8,207 nt of DNA from Patescibacteria group bacterium (GCA_030916835.1 JAUPWA010000066.1:1-8207); one strand, 5' to 3'. Positions 1-7,128 are shown, counted from the stretch's first letter. Numbers and translations are program-made. Notes: generated from the letters alone by a model not told the origin.

Positions 1-14
1 CGCTCTTCCGATCT
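1..14 (+). other. Illumina adapter remnant at contig end (not genomic)
   Basis: The first 14 bases, CGCTCTTCCGATCT, are identical to the 3' end of the Illumina TruSeq Read 1 adapter. On the minus strand this reads AGATCGGAAGAGCG, the usual read-through sequence. It lies at the very edge of the window, as expected for untrimmed adapter that survived into an assembled contig end. The minus-strand nrdA frame runs into it, so any residues translated from these bases are artefactual. The biological sequence should be taken to start at about position 15. Confidence 0.95.
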
Positions 15-2869
15 TCACGAGCAACTGAGGCGCTGAGCATTGGGGTTGAGCGTGCGTGTGTTGCGAACACTCCTTGTGGAGCCATCACGACCGGTGAGGG
101 GATGCTCGTTGCTATCGTGACCTTTTCTTCGATAGTGATGGTTGAAGGGGTGCCGCTGCTGACACTTGCGTCGGTTTTGGAGGTGCCACCAAACTTTGCC
201 ATGTTGACGGTTGACTTCTCGATGCGTGAAGCGCCAAGGGTGCGCAGGTAGTAGGTGGTCTTGAGCCCCAAGCCCCAGGCGTACTGGTAGAGCTCGGAGA
301 GCACACGGCCTGAGGTGCCGCCATAGAAGATGTTGAGCGACTGCGACTGGTCTATCCAGCGGCCGCGGTAGGCTGCAGCCTTGATGAGCCACTGCGGCTC
401 GATCTCAAACACCTCTTTATACTTCGAGCGGATAGCAGGCGGGATCTCTTCAATTTCTTGGATAGAACCATCAAAGAATTTAATTTTCTCGAGCATATCC
501 ATGTTCCAGAGCCCAAGACGCTTGAGGTCATCGACAAGGAACTCGTTGACGACCATGAAGTCGCCTGCCATGTTGGACTTTACGTAGATGTTTTTGTAGA
601 TAGGTTCGATGGTTGGGTAGCAGCCGGCAATGTTTGCGGTCGAGGCGGTTGGTGCGTTGGCCATGGTGTTTGAGTTGCGCATACCCCACTGGCGCACAGC
701 TTCGCGCACGAGGCGCCAGTCGAGCGTTTCGTGGCGTGGCACATCTATCTTCATCCCACGCTCTTGTTCAAGCAGAGCAAGCGTATCTTGTGGCAAGATG
801 CCACGGTCCCACTTGGAGCCTTTGTACGACTCGTACGTGCCGCGCTCTTTGGCAAGGAGTGAAGAAGAGAGGATGGTGTGGTAGGCAATAACCTCCATTG
901 ACTCGTCAGAAAAGCGCACTGCCTCATCGGAGTCAAAGTTGATGTTCATTTTGTAGAGCGCATCTTGCAGACCTCTCAGCCCTAAGCCCACCGGGCGGTG
1001 GCGCATGTTGGAGTTGCGAGTCTTTTCAGTTGGGTAGAAGTTGATGTCGATAACATTGTCGAGCATGCGCATGGCAACCGGTACGACGCGCGCCACAAGG
1101 TCGCGGTCAAACTTGCCGTTGGACACAAAGCTCGACATGTTGATGGAGCCAAGGTTGCACACCGCTGTCTCACCCTCAGGGCTTGAGTTGAGCGTGATCT
1201 CCGTGCACAGGTTTGAGGAGTGGACAACACCGACATGGTCTTGTGGTGAGCGCACGTTTGAGGGGTCCTTCCAGGTGATCCACGGGTGGCCACTTTCGAA
1301 CAGGCGAGTGATGTGGGTGCGCCAGAGGTCAGCGGCACGTACGCGCTTGTGCATGCGCACTTTGCCCTCGTCGGCGAGGCGCTCGTACTCTTCATAGCGC
1401 TTGTCGAACGCGCGGCCATAGAGGTCGTGAAGATCAGGTACATCGGAGGGAGAGAAGAGCGTCCACTCGCCGTCTTGTGCTAGGCGCTTCATAAAGAGGT
1501 CGGGGATCCATGTGGCGGTGTTGAGGTCATGAGCGCGGCGGCGTTCATCGCCGGTGTTTTTGCGCAGGTCCATAAAGTCTTCAATATCAGCGTGCCAGTA
1601 CTCAAGGTATACCGCCTGTGCGCCACGGCGGCGGCCTGAGCGGTTAATAGAGATAGTGACGTCGTTGGCAATCTTGAGGAAGGGGATGACACCTTGGCTT
1701 TCAACACCTGTTGCTTTTACCATCGATCCGGTTGAGCGCACGTTAGTCCAGTCGGTACCAAGGCCGCCTGCATATTTAAGGAGTTGTGCACCATCGGAGA
1801 ATTCTGCAAAGATGTTGCGCAGGTCGTCGCCCACAGTGGCAAGGAAGCACGAGGAGAGTTGCGGGAGCTTGAGGCCCGAGTGGTAGAGGGTTGGTGAGGA
1901 CGGTGTGTAGTACATGGCAGACATAACCTCGTAGAACTCTATAGCGTAGCGCTCACGCTCCTCGGGAGTTTTTTCAGCCAACGCACAGCCCATGGCAACG
2001 CGCATCCAAAAGATTTGTGGTGTCTCAAGAAGCTTTTTAGAGCCATGCTCCTTGGAGAGGTAGTTGGCTTGGAGCGTTTGAAGGCCTAAATACTTAAAGT
2101 CACGATCGCGTTCAATGATGAGCGCTTCAGCTAGCTTGGGTAGGTTAAACTCGGTCATGCGCGGGTCAAACTGACCGATCGTAACGCCGCGTTCAATAGT
2201 GCGCGCGAACGCCTTTTTGTAGGACTCCTCAAGGTTTTGATAGTCAACCTCGCCGATAACATCGCGGTACATCGACTGCAACAGGAGGCGCGCAGCAACA
2301 AACGAGTGGGCGGGATCGCGCTCGATCATCGAGCGCACCACCATGATGAGCACATCGTGGATGTCCTTGGTCTTAATTTGGTCATACATCTCGGCGCGCA
2401 CGCGAGCGATGATGGCAGGGACATCTATGGTGCGCTCAAGGCCCTCAGCGGCGCGCAGGAGGGTGCGGGTGAGTTTGCTCTCACTAAAGGCCTCCTTTGA
2501 GCCGTCGCGCTTAGTGATAAAAAGCGAGTTTTCGATAATTTTTTCAATAACCTCCTCCTTTTTCTCCTCGCGCAGTTTGCTGTGCTCGTAGCGATAGATG
2601 ATGTAGTCTTTGGCGACCGCAAAATAGCCGCGCTCCATGAGTGCGCGCTCAACGAGGTCTTGGATATCCTCAACGGTAGGGAAGAGCGCCGTGTTGCCAA
2701 ACTTCTCATCAATGGAGTCAACCACTACGCGCGTGATGTCCTTAGCATCCTTTTCGTGTGAGTCGCTCATAACCGCGGCAAAGGCCTTTTGCACCGCTAT
2801 CGTTATCTTGTCGGGATGAAAGTCTACCAGAGTACCGTTACGCTTTTGAATTTTTTGGGTGATGGCCAT
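15..2869 (-). CDS. nrdA: Class I ribonucleoside-diphosphate reductase, alpha (large) subunit, C-terminally truncated by the contig end
   Basis: Cytoplasmic enzyme that reduces ribonucleoside diphosphates to deoxyribonucleotides together with a radical-generating beta subunit (NrdB), which is not in this window. I read 951 uninterrupted codons from ATG at 2869. Domains in order: ATP-cone 1 at about residues 1-100 (KRNGTLVDFHPDKI near the N-terminus), ATP-cone 2 at about 115-205 (ITKRDGSKEAFSESKL), then the ten-stranded barrel. Catalytic elements visible: Cys341 in LSSCFLATVGDDL and Cys571 in AVCNLGS (the redox pair equivalent to E. coli C225/C462), the N-x-C-x-E motif Asn553/Cys555/Glu557 in SSNLCTEI, PTASTANIAG at 740-749, and the radical-transfer tyrosines Tyr873-Tyr874 in TTYYLRTLGA. 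The Tyr pair and N-x-C-x-E motif support class I over class II. After residue 888 the tail is Ser/Thr-rich, and the C-terminal Cys pair that re-reduces the active site has not been reached. E. coli NrdA is 761 aa; the extra length comes mostly from the second cone and the tail. No Shine-Dalgarno is visible before the ATG. A double cone suggests allosteric control by ATP/dATP. Confidence 0.95.
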
Positions 2870-2965
2870 ATGCACGAGCAGTTATGAATAATGTTTTTTT
2901 AAATGCTTGGACTCCCATTGTACCTTTTTTGAGCGACGCGCGAGCCAATTTTCATAAATGTGGGA

Positions 2966-2974
2966 TGTGTATAA
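2966..2974 (-). promoter_or_regulatory. DnaA-box-like 9-mer upstream of nrdA
   Basis: The minus strand reads TTATACACA, an exact match to the relaxed DnaA-box consensus TTATNCACA. It lies 97 bp upstream of the nrdA start codon and has the same orientation as nrdA. In E. coli the nrdAB promoter is controlled by DnaA boxes, linking dNTP supply to replication, so the position is suggestive. It is a single site in an AT-rich stretch, and I found no second clear box, so chance occurrence is quite possible. Confidence 0.35.
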
Positions 2975-3026
2975 GCGATTTGAGAATCTTTTTGGCAACA
3001 TAGCAACCATTTTTTTTAAAAACGTT

Positions 3027-3038
3027 GTCAAATTTGAC
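3027..3038. repeat. Perfect 12-bp palindrome in the nrdA/DUF1360 intergenic region
   Basis: GTCAAATTTGAC is a perfect inverted repeat with no spacer, flanked by AACGTT on the left and a T-run on the right. It lies between the two divergent starts, where an operator for a dimeric regulator could sit. As RNA it would form only a 4-bp stem with an AAUU loop followed by Us, too weak for a convincing terminator. The DNA-operator reading is an inference from symmetry and position only. Confidence 0.35.
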
Positions 3039-3155
3039 TTTTTTACCCAAAAATCTGCTCATTTTTAAGCATTTTCTCCCACTTTAGAAAGTACAGTAAT
3101 AGAGCCATATTTCAGGCTATTGACCGGCTATAAAATAAATCGTAGACTTTTAACT

Positions 3156-3698
3156 ATGACGCGCCCCAAGGAGGACCAGAATACCTGGAACTTCATCTTC
3201 TCGCTGTTCTTTTTGTGTGTGGTGGCGGGTGCTATGTGGGAGGTGTGGGGCGAGTATGATACCTTCCCACACACGATAAGCATCTTTGACGCGACTATTA
3301 TGGCGTTTGCGGCGTTTCGTATTACGCGCCTTGTTGTCTACGACAAAATCATGCGATGGTTCCGCGAGCTGTTTGTGCACAAGCGTGAGTTTGAGCAGGA
3401 GGGCCGCACCTATATCGAGATTCATCCATATAACCACGGCATTTTAGGTACGCTCCATGACCTACTCGGCTGCCCATGGTGCATTGGCTTTTGGTCGGCG
3501 CTTGTGGTGGCGTTTGTCTACTATATGTTCCCCTGGGCATGGTTCGTCATTCTCTTTTTGGCACTTGCTGGCGCCGGCTCACTCTTGCAACTAACCGCAA
3601 ACATGATCGGCTGGAAGGCCGAGAACCTCAAACTCGATGCCCAAGAAAAAGAAGCTCGCCTGCGTGAACTCATCGACCGCTCCTCAGTGGGGAAGTAA
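3156..3698 (+). CDS. DUF1360-family membrane protein
   Basis: A 180-residue integral membrane protein of unknown function. Recognised from the DUF1360 signature: FRITRLVVYDKI at residues 54-65 and GCPWCIGFW at 105-113, which contains a conserved CPWC motif. Hydrophobic segments lie at about 11-30, 108-125 and 126-147, and a charged loop (about 66-95) separates the first part from the CPWC part. The C-terminus is a charged, probably helical tail (ENLKLDAQEKEARLREL). Family members include Bacillus YjcA-like proteins and phage proteins, but none has a firmly established function that I can name. I chose ATG at 3156; an in-frame TTG at 3120 would add 12 residues (TGYKINRRLLT after the start) but lacks a better ribosome site. 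The gene is divergent from nrdA and is followed closely by the structured RNA candidate, which could alternatively be its 3' UTR. Confidence 0.8.
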   Translation: MTRPKEDQNTWNFIFSLFFLCVVAGAMWEVWGEYDTFPHTISIFDATIMAFAAFRITRLVVYDKIMRWFRELFVHKREFEQEGRTYIEIHPYNHGILGTLHDLLGCPWCIGFWSALVVAFVYYMFPWAWFVILFLALAGAGSLLQLTANMIGWKAENLKLDAQEKEARLRELIDRSSVGK

Positions 3699-3708
3699 GC
3701 TGGAGTTG

Positions 3709-3736
3709 TTGCAATATTAAAAAACCGTGCTATTCT
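3709..3736 (+). promoter_or_regulatory. Sigma70-type promoter candidate for the structured RNA
   Basis: TTGCAA at 3709-3714 and TATTCT at 3731-3736 are separated by 16 bp, a plausible -35/-10 pair. It begins 11 bp after the DUF1360 stop codon and predicts transcription from about 3743-3746, just before the first base-paired segment of the RNA candidate. The fit of a promoter on one side and a terminator on the other supports a standalone transcript. Confidence 0.5.
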
Positions 3737-3742
3737 ATTTTT

Positions 3743-3961
3743 AGTCAGTTTGGAGGTGTATGTTAGGTGCTCTTCTGGTCTAGGCAACACAGGAATCGAG
3801 CCCGATGCTCCTCTGGGGGAAGGTGCCGTCTGTAGACTTTTACTGGGTTGTCTCATCACCAACCTCGTAACCGCCAAGTCTCAGGCGGCACCTGAACTCC
3901 GCGCGAATTTCTACAGAAGTATGACCCGCAGCATAGAAGTGCTACGGGTCTTTATGTTTTT
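3743..3961 (+). ncRNA. Candidate structured noncoding RNA, about 220 nt, family not recognised
   Basis: This gap between the DUF1360 gene and a converging gene has no credible ORF but strong secondary structure that I paired by hand. Hairpin H2 spans 3821-3893: 3821-3828 pairs with 3886-3893 (8 bp), a U-G pair at 3829/3885, 3830-3832 with 3882-3884, 3834-3839 with 3876-3881, 3840-3843 with 3867-3870, and 3845-3850 with 3860-3865, closing a 9-nt loop. Only a one-base bulge, one mismatch and a CCGCC bulge interrupt about 28 pairs. Hairpin H1 spans 3788-3815, with AGGA/TCCT and ATCG/CGAT around an AGCC loop. A competing long-range pairing exists: 3763-3770 (TTAGGTGC) with 3888-3895, supported by GGAG 3752-3755 with CTCC 3897-3900; it would break the base of H2. 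An intrinsic terminator ends the unit. I see no tRNA form, SRP GGAA-loop core, RNase P P4 sequence or tmRNA tag. A divergent 6S RNA is possible from size and standalone character but is unproven. Confidence 0.6.
3923..3961 (+). terminator. Rho-independent terminator of the structured RNA
   Basis: GACCCG (3923-3928) pairs with CGGGTC (3945-3950). After a C/A mismatch, AGCA (3930-3933) pairs with TGCT (3940-3943) around the loop TAGAAG. The hairpin is followed by TTTATGTTTTT (3951-3961). The orientation terminates rightward transcription from the RNA candidate or the DUF1360 gene. On the minus strand the hairpin lacks a downstream T-run, so it is not an obvious terminator for the converging Gmad2 gene, whose stop lies 10 bp to the right. 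Confidence 0.8.
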
Positions 3962-3970
3962 AAGTATAAA

Positions 3971-4450
3971 TTACTGAAACACGACCGGGATGTTGAGTTG
4001 CTTTTGCTTTGCAGGGTCGCCAGAAGGGTTGTCGTTTTTGAGTACCAAGGTGCCGGTTTTGGTGACCGGTTTGGTAAAGGTGAGCGTTGCAGTGAATGGT
4101 ACAAAATTGGTGGTCATCCAGTCACCCTGCGCTTGCGCAATGCCATGCGCGATAACGACTCCCGAAGCATCTTTCAGCTCCACCGGTGCCGAGGCCTCAA
4201 AAAACCAATTCCCGCGCGCTTTGCCGGTGATGGTAAGTGGCGAGGTGATGGCTGCCTCAGGAAGAGGTTGGTCGACGGTGATAGTGTCTGGAAGGGTCGC
4301 AGGAGTTGGCGCAACCGTGCCGGTGGTTGTCGAGCCAGGCCCGTGTGTTGTGGGCGCATTGCTCACGTTCGGGAGCACAAAAACTATTACAGCGACCGCG
4401 AGGAGGATTACAACTAACACGAGAAAGGGGATAATCCAACGTCTTTTCAT
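3971..4450 (-). CDS. Membrane-anchored Gmad2-domain protein
   Basis: A 159-residue surface protein. MKRRW at the N-terminus is followed by one hydrophobic segment at about residues 6-27, read as an uncleaved signal anchor. There is no lipobox cysteine. A Thr/Pro/Gly-rich low-complexity linker (about 30-57) leads to an immunoglobulin-like Gmad2 domain at about 60-158, recognised from AAITSPLTITGKARGNWFFE (66-85), which continues through the strand-rich PVELKDASG and the GDW motif at 109-111. Gmad2 domains are known from spore-germination GerM-associated proteins and are very common in extracytoplasmic CPR proteins; their function is not established. It starts 12 bp after the HAD gene stop and may be cotranscribed or use the promoter-like sequence in the gap. 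A role at the cell surface beside glycan-active genes is inference. Confidence 0.8.
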   Translation of the reverse strand: MKRRWIIPFLVLVVILLAVAVIVFVLPNVSNAPTTHGPGSTTTGTVAPTPATLPDTITVDQPLPEAAITSPLTITGKARGNWFFEASAPVELKDASGVVIAHGIAQAQGDWMTTNFVPFTATLTFTKPVTKTGTLVLKNDNPSGDPAKQKQLNIPVVFQ

Positions 4451-4456
4451 ACCGGC

Positions 4457-4485
4457 AGTATATCAGGTGGTGGGAGTTGCGTGAA
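4457..4485 (-). promoter_or_regulatory. Promoter candidate giving a leaderless Gmad2 mRNA
   Basis: On the minus strand TTCACG (4485-4480) and TATACT (4462-4457) are separated by exactly 17 bp, and TATACT ends 6 nt before the ATG at 4450. Transcription starting about 7 nt after the -10 would begin at or next to the start codon, giving a leaderless message. The -35 matches 4 of 6 consensus bases and the -10 is strong. It overlaps the 3' end of the HAD gene. Confidence 0.45.
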
Positions 4486-5227
4486 GTATGGCTTGGATAA
4501 TCTCAGCGGTCTCTGCCGGACCCTTGGTTGCATGGGTTGGCACGCCGACTTCGAGAACGACAGCATCGTTCCCGCCCTCGCCCAGCGCATCACCAACATA
4601 GAGCATGTCTTTGATGGTGACGTTCGTGAGTTCTGCAAACTTTTTTACCCCATACGCTTTGGTAATGCCTTTATGTACGATGTCTATGGTCGTTATGCCG
4701 CCCATCTTTACATCAAACTCGGGGAGCAGCTGTACTAATTGTTCCCATGCAGCTGTGCGCAGGTCGTTGTACTCTGTGCGCCAGGCCTCTTTTGCTTCAA
4801 CAGGTGCTTGCTGCCCTAATGGTGAGAAGGATATTTGGGCGCCTCGGTCTTCGATACGTTGGCCCCACACCGGCTTGGGTTCTTCTGCAAGCCCAACCGC
4901 CCCGAGCGCTGTGTCGAGAGCCTCTCGTATCTGCGCGCGCTCTTGAGGAGAAAAGCTAAAGTCGTACGTACGCTCCCATGTGCCGTTTTTGTACACAACA
5001 CAAGCCCCAGCGTTTGTAGGGAATAAATATACATGCGGGAGGTGGGTGGATGATGGGAGTTTTTGAAGCAGTTTTGCCTCAAAATGCTCGAAACTGTCGC
5101 CCGACATAATAGCAACCGGCATGAGCGCGATGAGTTGCTCTAAAAGTACACCCATCTCAGTTGAGATAGGTTGCTTGCTCTCGGCGAGAGTTCCGTCGAG
5201 ATCAAACGCTATAGCCTGTGGGGTCAT
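4463..5227 (-). CDS. HAD-IIB hydrolase, similar to eukaryotic-type phosphomannomutase
   Basis: A 254-residue cytoplasmic haloacid-dehalogenase enzyme with a C2-type cap. Motif I is FDLDGT with nucleophile Asp9 and acid/base Asp11. Motif II is Ser42 in IMSGDS. Motif III is Lys186 in HKGITK. Motif IV is GDALGEGGND with Asp213 and Asp221. The cap lies at about residues 80-180. Several segments resemble the eukaryotic PMM family: DRGAQISFSPLGQ at 127-139, KMGGITTIDI at 174-183 and GGND at 218-221. These normally interconvert mannose-1-phosphate and mannose-6-phosphate; a simple sugar-phosphate phosphatase is the alternative. The start codon overlaps the stop of the upstream tandem GH130 gene (ATGA), so the two are probably translationally coupled. 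Because GH130 phosphorylases make mannose-1-phosphate, a mannose-phosphate role fits the context, but this is inferred and not proven by any residue. Confidence 0.8.
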   Translation of the reverse strand: MTPQAIAFDLDGTLAESKQPISTEMGVLLEQLIALMPVAIMSGDSFEHFEAKLLQKLPSSTHLPHVYLFPTNAGACVVYKNGTWERTYDFSFSPQERAQIREALDTALGAVGLAEEPKPVWGQRIEDRGAQISFSPLGQQAPVEAKEAWRTEYNDLRTAAWEQLVQLLPEFDVKMGGITTIDIVHKGITKAYGVKKFAELTNVTIKDMLYVGDALGEGGNDAVVLEVGVPTHATKGPAETAEIIQAILHATPTT

Positions 5228-7128
5228 ATGGTTTTGAGAGAGTCTGGGATAAGCACCTTCAGTAATTTTTTAAGTGACACTTTAGCAACACACAAAACGG
5301 TGTCTGCACCTCCATAGTAGATGAAGAGGTTGTCCCCGCGCAAGACCGAACCACAAGAAAAGACAGCGCGTGGTATGACTCCCTCGACCTCGTACTTCTC
5401 GAGAGGTTCGAGGATGGTGTCGACGGTGCGTGACAATATGATGGTCGGGTTTTTAAGGTCGAGCAACACTGCACCAAGGCGGTAGGTGCCCGTTTTTGAT
5501 ACGCCATGGTAAATAAGGAGCCAACCCTCGGGTGTTTTGTGTGGTGGCCCTGCGATACCTATTTTGACACTATCCCACAGGCCTGGTCGTGGCCCCATGA
5601 TTTCAATACAGCGGGTGAGCCGGCTCTTTTTAAAGTCGAGCGTGTCGAGCAGGTCGGCACAGATCTGCGGATCAATGCGGTGCATCAGCATATACTGGCC
5701 GTTTACCTGCTCCTCCAGCAGGCAGGTGTCTTTGTCGTTAACGGTGTCGGGTGTCGTGAGTTGGGGCGTTGTCCAGGCGTTCCACTTGCGAGCCAAAAAG
5801 TCGATAACGGAGATAGAGGTTAGTGCCACACGCGCGTGCGAGCCGTCGTAGGCGGTGTAGGCCATGTATATGGTATTTCCTACGCGGGTGACGCGCGGGT
5901 CTTCACAACCACGCGACTCAAAGTCTTTGCGCGGCCCGTATATAGGGTCGGGAAGACGGTCGGTTATTTTGATACCGTTTTTTGTTGCGGCGTAGCCTAT
6001 GCGCGAGATACCATCTTCACCCTGTGCGCGGTAGAGGATGTGTATGATGCCTTCAAGATCTATTGCTGCTGCATTAAACACCTCTTTAGACTCCCACGCG
6101 TGCTCAGGAATTGGTTTGAGAATTGGATTTTCCTTCGCACGCACCGCGAGCTCGGTGCGTCGCTCGGGCACGAGTGCCGAGAGAATGTCATCAAGGTCGA
6201 GTGATGCTTTAGCACATACGGTGTCTGCTGCGCCGTAGTAGAGGTCGATGCGGCCATTCTTTAGCAGTAGTGCACCGGTCGGGAAGACGATGTTAGGTAC
6301 CGCGCCATAGCGCTCGTATATCTCCTCGGGCACCATAATAGGCCCCTTGGTTTTGCTGATGATTTTTGTTGGGTCGTTAAGATCAAGCAGCATCGCCTCA
6401 ATCCCAAACACGCGTTCGCCGCCACCAAAATAATTTTGAATGTACGAGTAAAACACGAGCCAACCCTCCTTTGTTTTTATAGGCGGCGCTCCAACCTCGA
6501 TATGGTCTTGCGGGAATCGCACCGGGTTTATCGTGTGAGCTTCTAGCTGATCGTGCCAACGTTGCCAAAAGCCTAAGTCCCACAGCTCTTCAAGTTTGTC
6601 ACACTGTGCGATAGCAATATGTACGGGGGGCTCGTCAGTGTGCGCGGTTAGTATGACGGTTATTTTGCCGCCCACGCGCTCAGGGAAGAGTGCTGCGGCT
6701 TTGGCATTAAACGGAGTGACCAGGTGGCGCTCAGTAATGGTCTCCATGTCTTTGGAGAATGCCGCGGCAACTTTAATGTTACCGGGACCAAAAGGCTGAC
6801 CCCCAAGCGCAGTATAAAAAATGACATACTGCCCTTCAAAAAAAGTGACCCGAGGATCTTCACATCCAAAGCGCTCCCACTCTTCTTGTGGGGTGATAAA
6901 TTGGCGACGGTTTTGGTAGGTCTCACCGTCAAACGAAAGAGCCTTGCCGATGGTCGAGATACCCGTTGGTGACATGAGCGCATCAGGGCGGCCTTGGGCG
7001 CGGTACAAAAGATGTGTTATAGGCCCTTTCATGACCGGGCAAGGATTAAAAGCTCCTTGCGCCTCCCAGTGGCGATCATTCATCGGGACAATAAGTGGAT
7101 TTTTTTGAGATCTCTTTATAACGTACAT
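5224..7128 (-). CDS. Tandem two-domain GH130 glycoside phosphorylase/hydrolase
   Basis: A 634-residue protein without a signal peptide, built from two GH130 five-bladed beta-propeller domains. Domain N spans about 1-325: NPLIVP at 10-15, FNP at 27-29, GCEDPRVT at 88-95, VGAPPIKTKEGW at 212-223, LYYGAADT at 296-303. Domain C spans about 333-634: NPILKP at 334-339, FNAAA at 351-355, GCEDPRVT at 407-414, LMHRIDP at 481-487, KTPEGWLLIYHG at 531-542, IYYGGADT at 603-610. The Asp of each EDPR motif (Asp91, Asp410) is the expected catalytic acid. Characterised members phosphorolyse or hydrolyse beta-mannosides and are usually single-domain, about 300-400 aa. In domain N, ALFPERVGGK is kept but the LMHR segment is replaced by ILTAHTD; domain C has LMHR but LLEEQVNGQ in place of FPER, so the domains may differ in phosphate use. 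It begins 21 bp after the upstream GH130 gene and overlaps the HAD start by 4 bp. The first ATG is needed to include the N-terminal NPLIVP motif. Substrate is unknown. Confidence 0.85.
   Translation of the reverse strand: MYVIKRSQKNPLIVPMNDRHWEAQGAFNPCPVMKGPITHLLYRAQGRPDALMSPTGISTIGKALSFDGETYQNRRQFITPQEEWERFGCEDPRVTFFEGQYVIFYTALGGQPFGPGNIKVAAAFSKDMETITERHLVTPFNAKAAALFPERVGGKITVILTAHTDEPPVHIAIAQCDKLEELWDLGFWQRWHDQLEAHTINPVRFPQDHIEVGAPPIKTKEGWLVFYSYIQNYFGGGERVFGIEAMLLDLNDPTKIISKTKGPIMVPEEIYERYGAVPNIVFPTGALLLKNGRIDLYYGAADTVCAKASLDLDDILSALVPERRTELAVRAKENPILKPIPEHAWESKEVFNAAAIDLEGIIHILYRAQGEDGISRIGYAATKNGIKITDRLPDPIYGPRKDFESRGCEDPRVTRVGNTIYMAYTAYDGSHARVALTSISVIDFLARKWNAWTTPQLTTPDTVNDKDTCLLEEQVNGQYMLMHRIDPQICADLLDTLDFKKSRLTRCIEIMGPRPGLWDSVKIGIAGPPHKTPEGWLLIYHGVSKTGTYRLGAVLLDLKNPTIILSRTVDTILEPLEKYEVEGVIPRAVFSCGSVLRGDNLFIYYGGADTVLCVAKVSLKKLLKVLIPDSLKTI

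Larger units (their letters stand above)
2870..3155. other. AT-rich divergent intergenic region between nrdA and the DUF1360 gene
   Basis: This 286-bp gap separates two divergently oriented genes and must hold the promoter for nrdA (leftward) and probably one for the DUF1360 gene (rightward). It is much richer in A/T than the flanking genes and has several homopolymer runs, for example T8 at 3010-3017. I see a DnaA-box-like 9-mer (2966-2974) and a perfect palindrome (3027-3038), listed separately. Weak -10-like hexamers are present (TACAAT on the minus strand at 2922-2917; TATAAA on the plus strand at 3129-3134), but neither has a good -35 partner at 16-18 bp, so I do not call a promoter. I see no NrdR-box pair, tRNA or riboswitch. 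Confidence 0.7.

Noticed and set aside
15..392. A 125-codon minus-strand frame at the left edge
   Set aside because: It is an alternative frame of the nrdA 3' region; the nrdA frame here contains TTYYLRTLGA.
982..1443. A 153-codon minus-strand frame inside nrdA
   Set aside because: It is out of frame with the continuous nrdA reading frame, which carries the catalytic motifs in the same bases.
2917..2945. A possible nrdA promoter with TACAAT as -10
   Set aside because: The only -35-like hexamer (TTGGCT) is about 20 bp away, outside the usual spacing, so I did not call it.
3120..3155. A TTG start for the DUF1360 gene at 3120
   Set aside because: It adds 12 residues with no family support, whereas ATG at 3156 immediately precedes the conserved-length N-terminus; neither has a convincing ribosome site.
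3751..3820. A tRNA-like reading of the 5' part of the RNA candidate (CTGGTCTAGG and GGAATCGAGCCC resemble D-loop and T-loop sequences)
   Set aside because: No acceptor stem, anticodon arm or properly spaced cloverleaf can be formed around these fragments.
3750..3977. A 75-codon plus-strand reading frame across the structured RNA region (TTG start)
   Set aside because: It has no recognisable domain, runs through the terminator hairpin and into the convergent gene, and sits on strong RNA structure; it is most likely incidental.
3990..4484. A 164-codon plus-strand frame opposite the Gmad2 gene
   Set aside because: It is antisense to a protein with a clear signal anchor and a Gmad2 domain; its translation shows no coherent domain.
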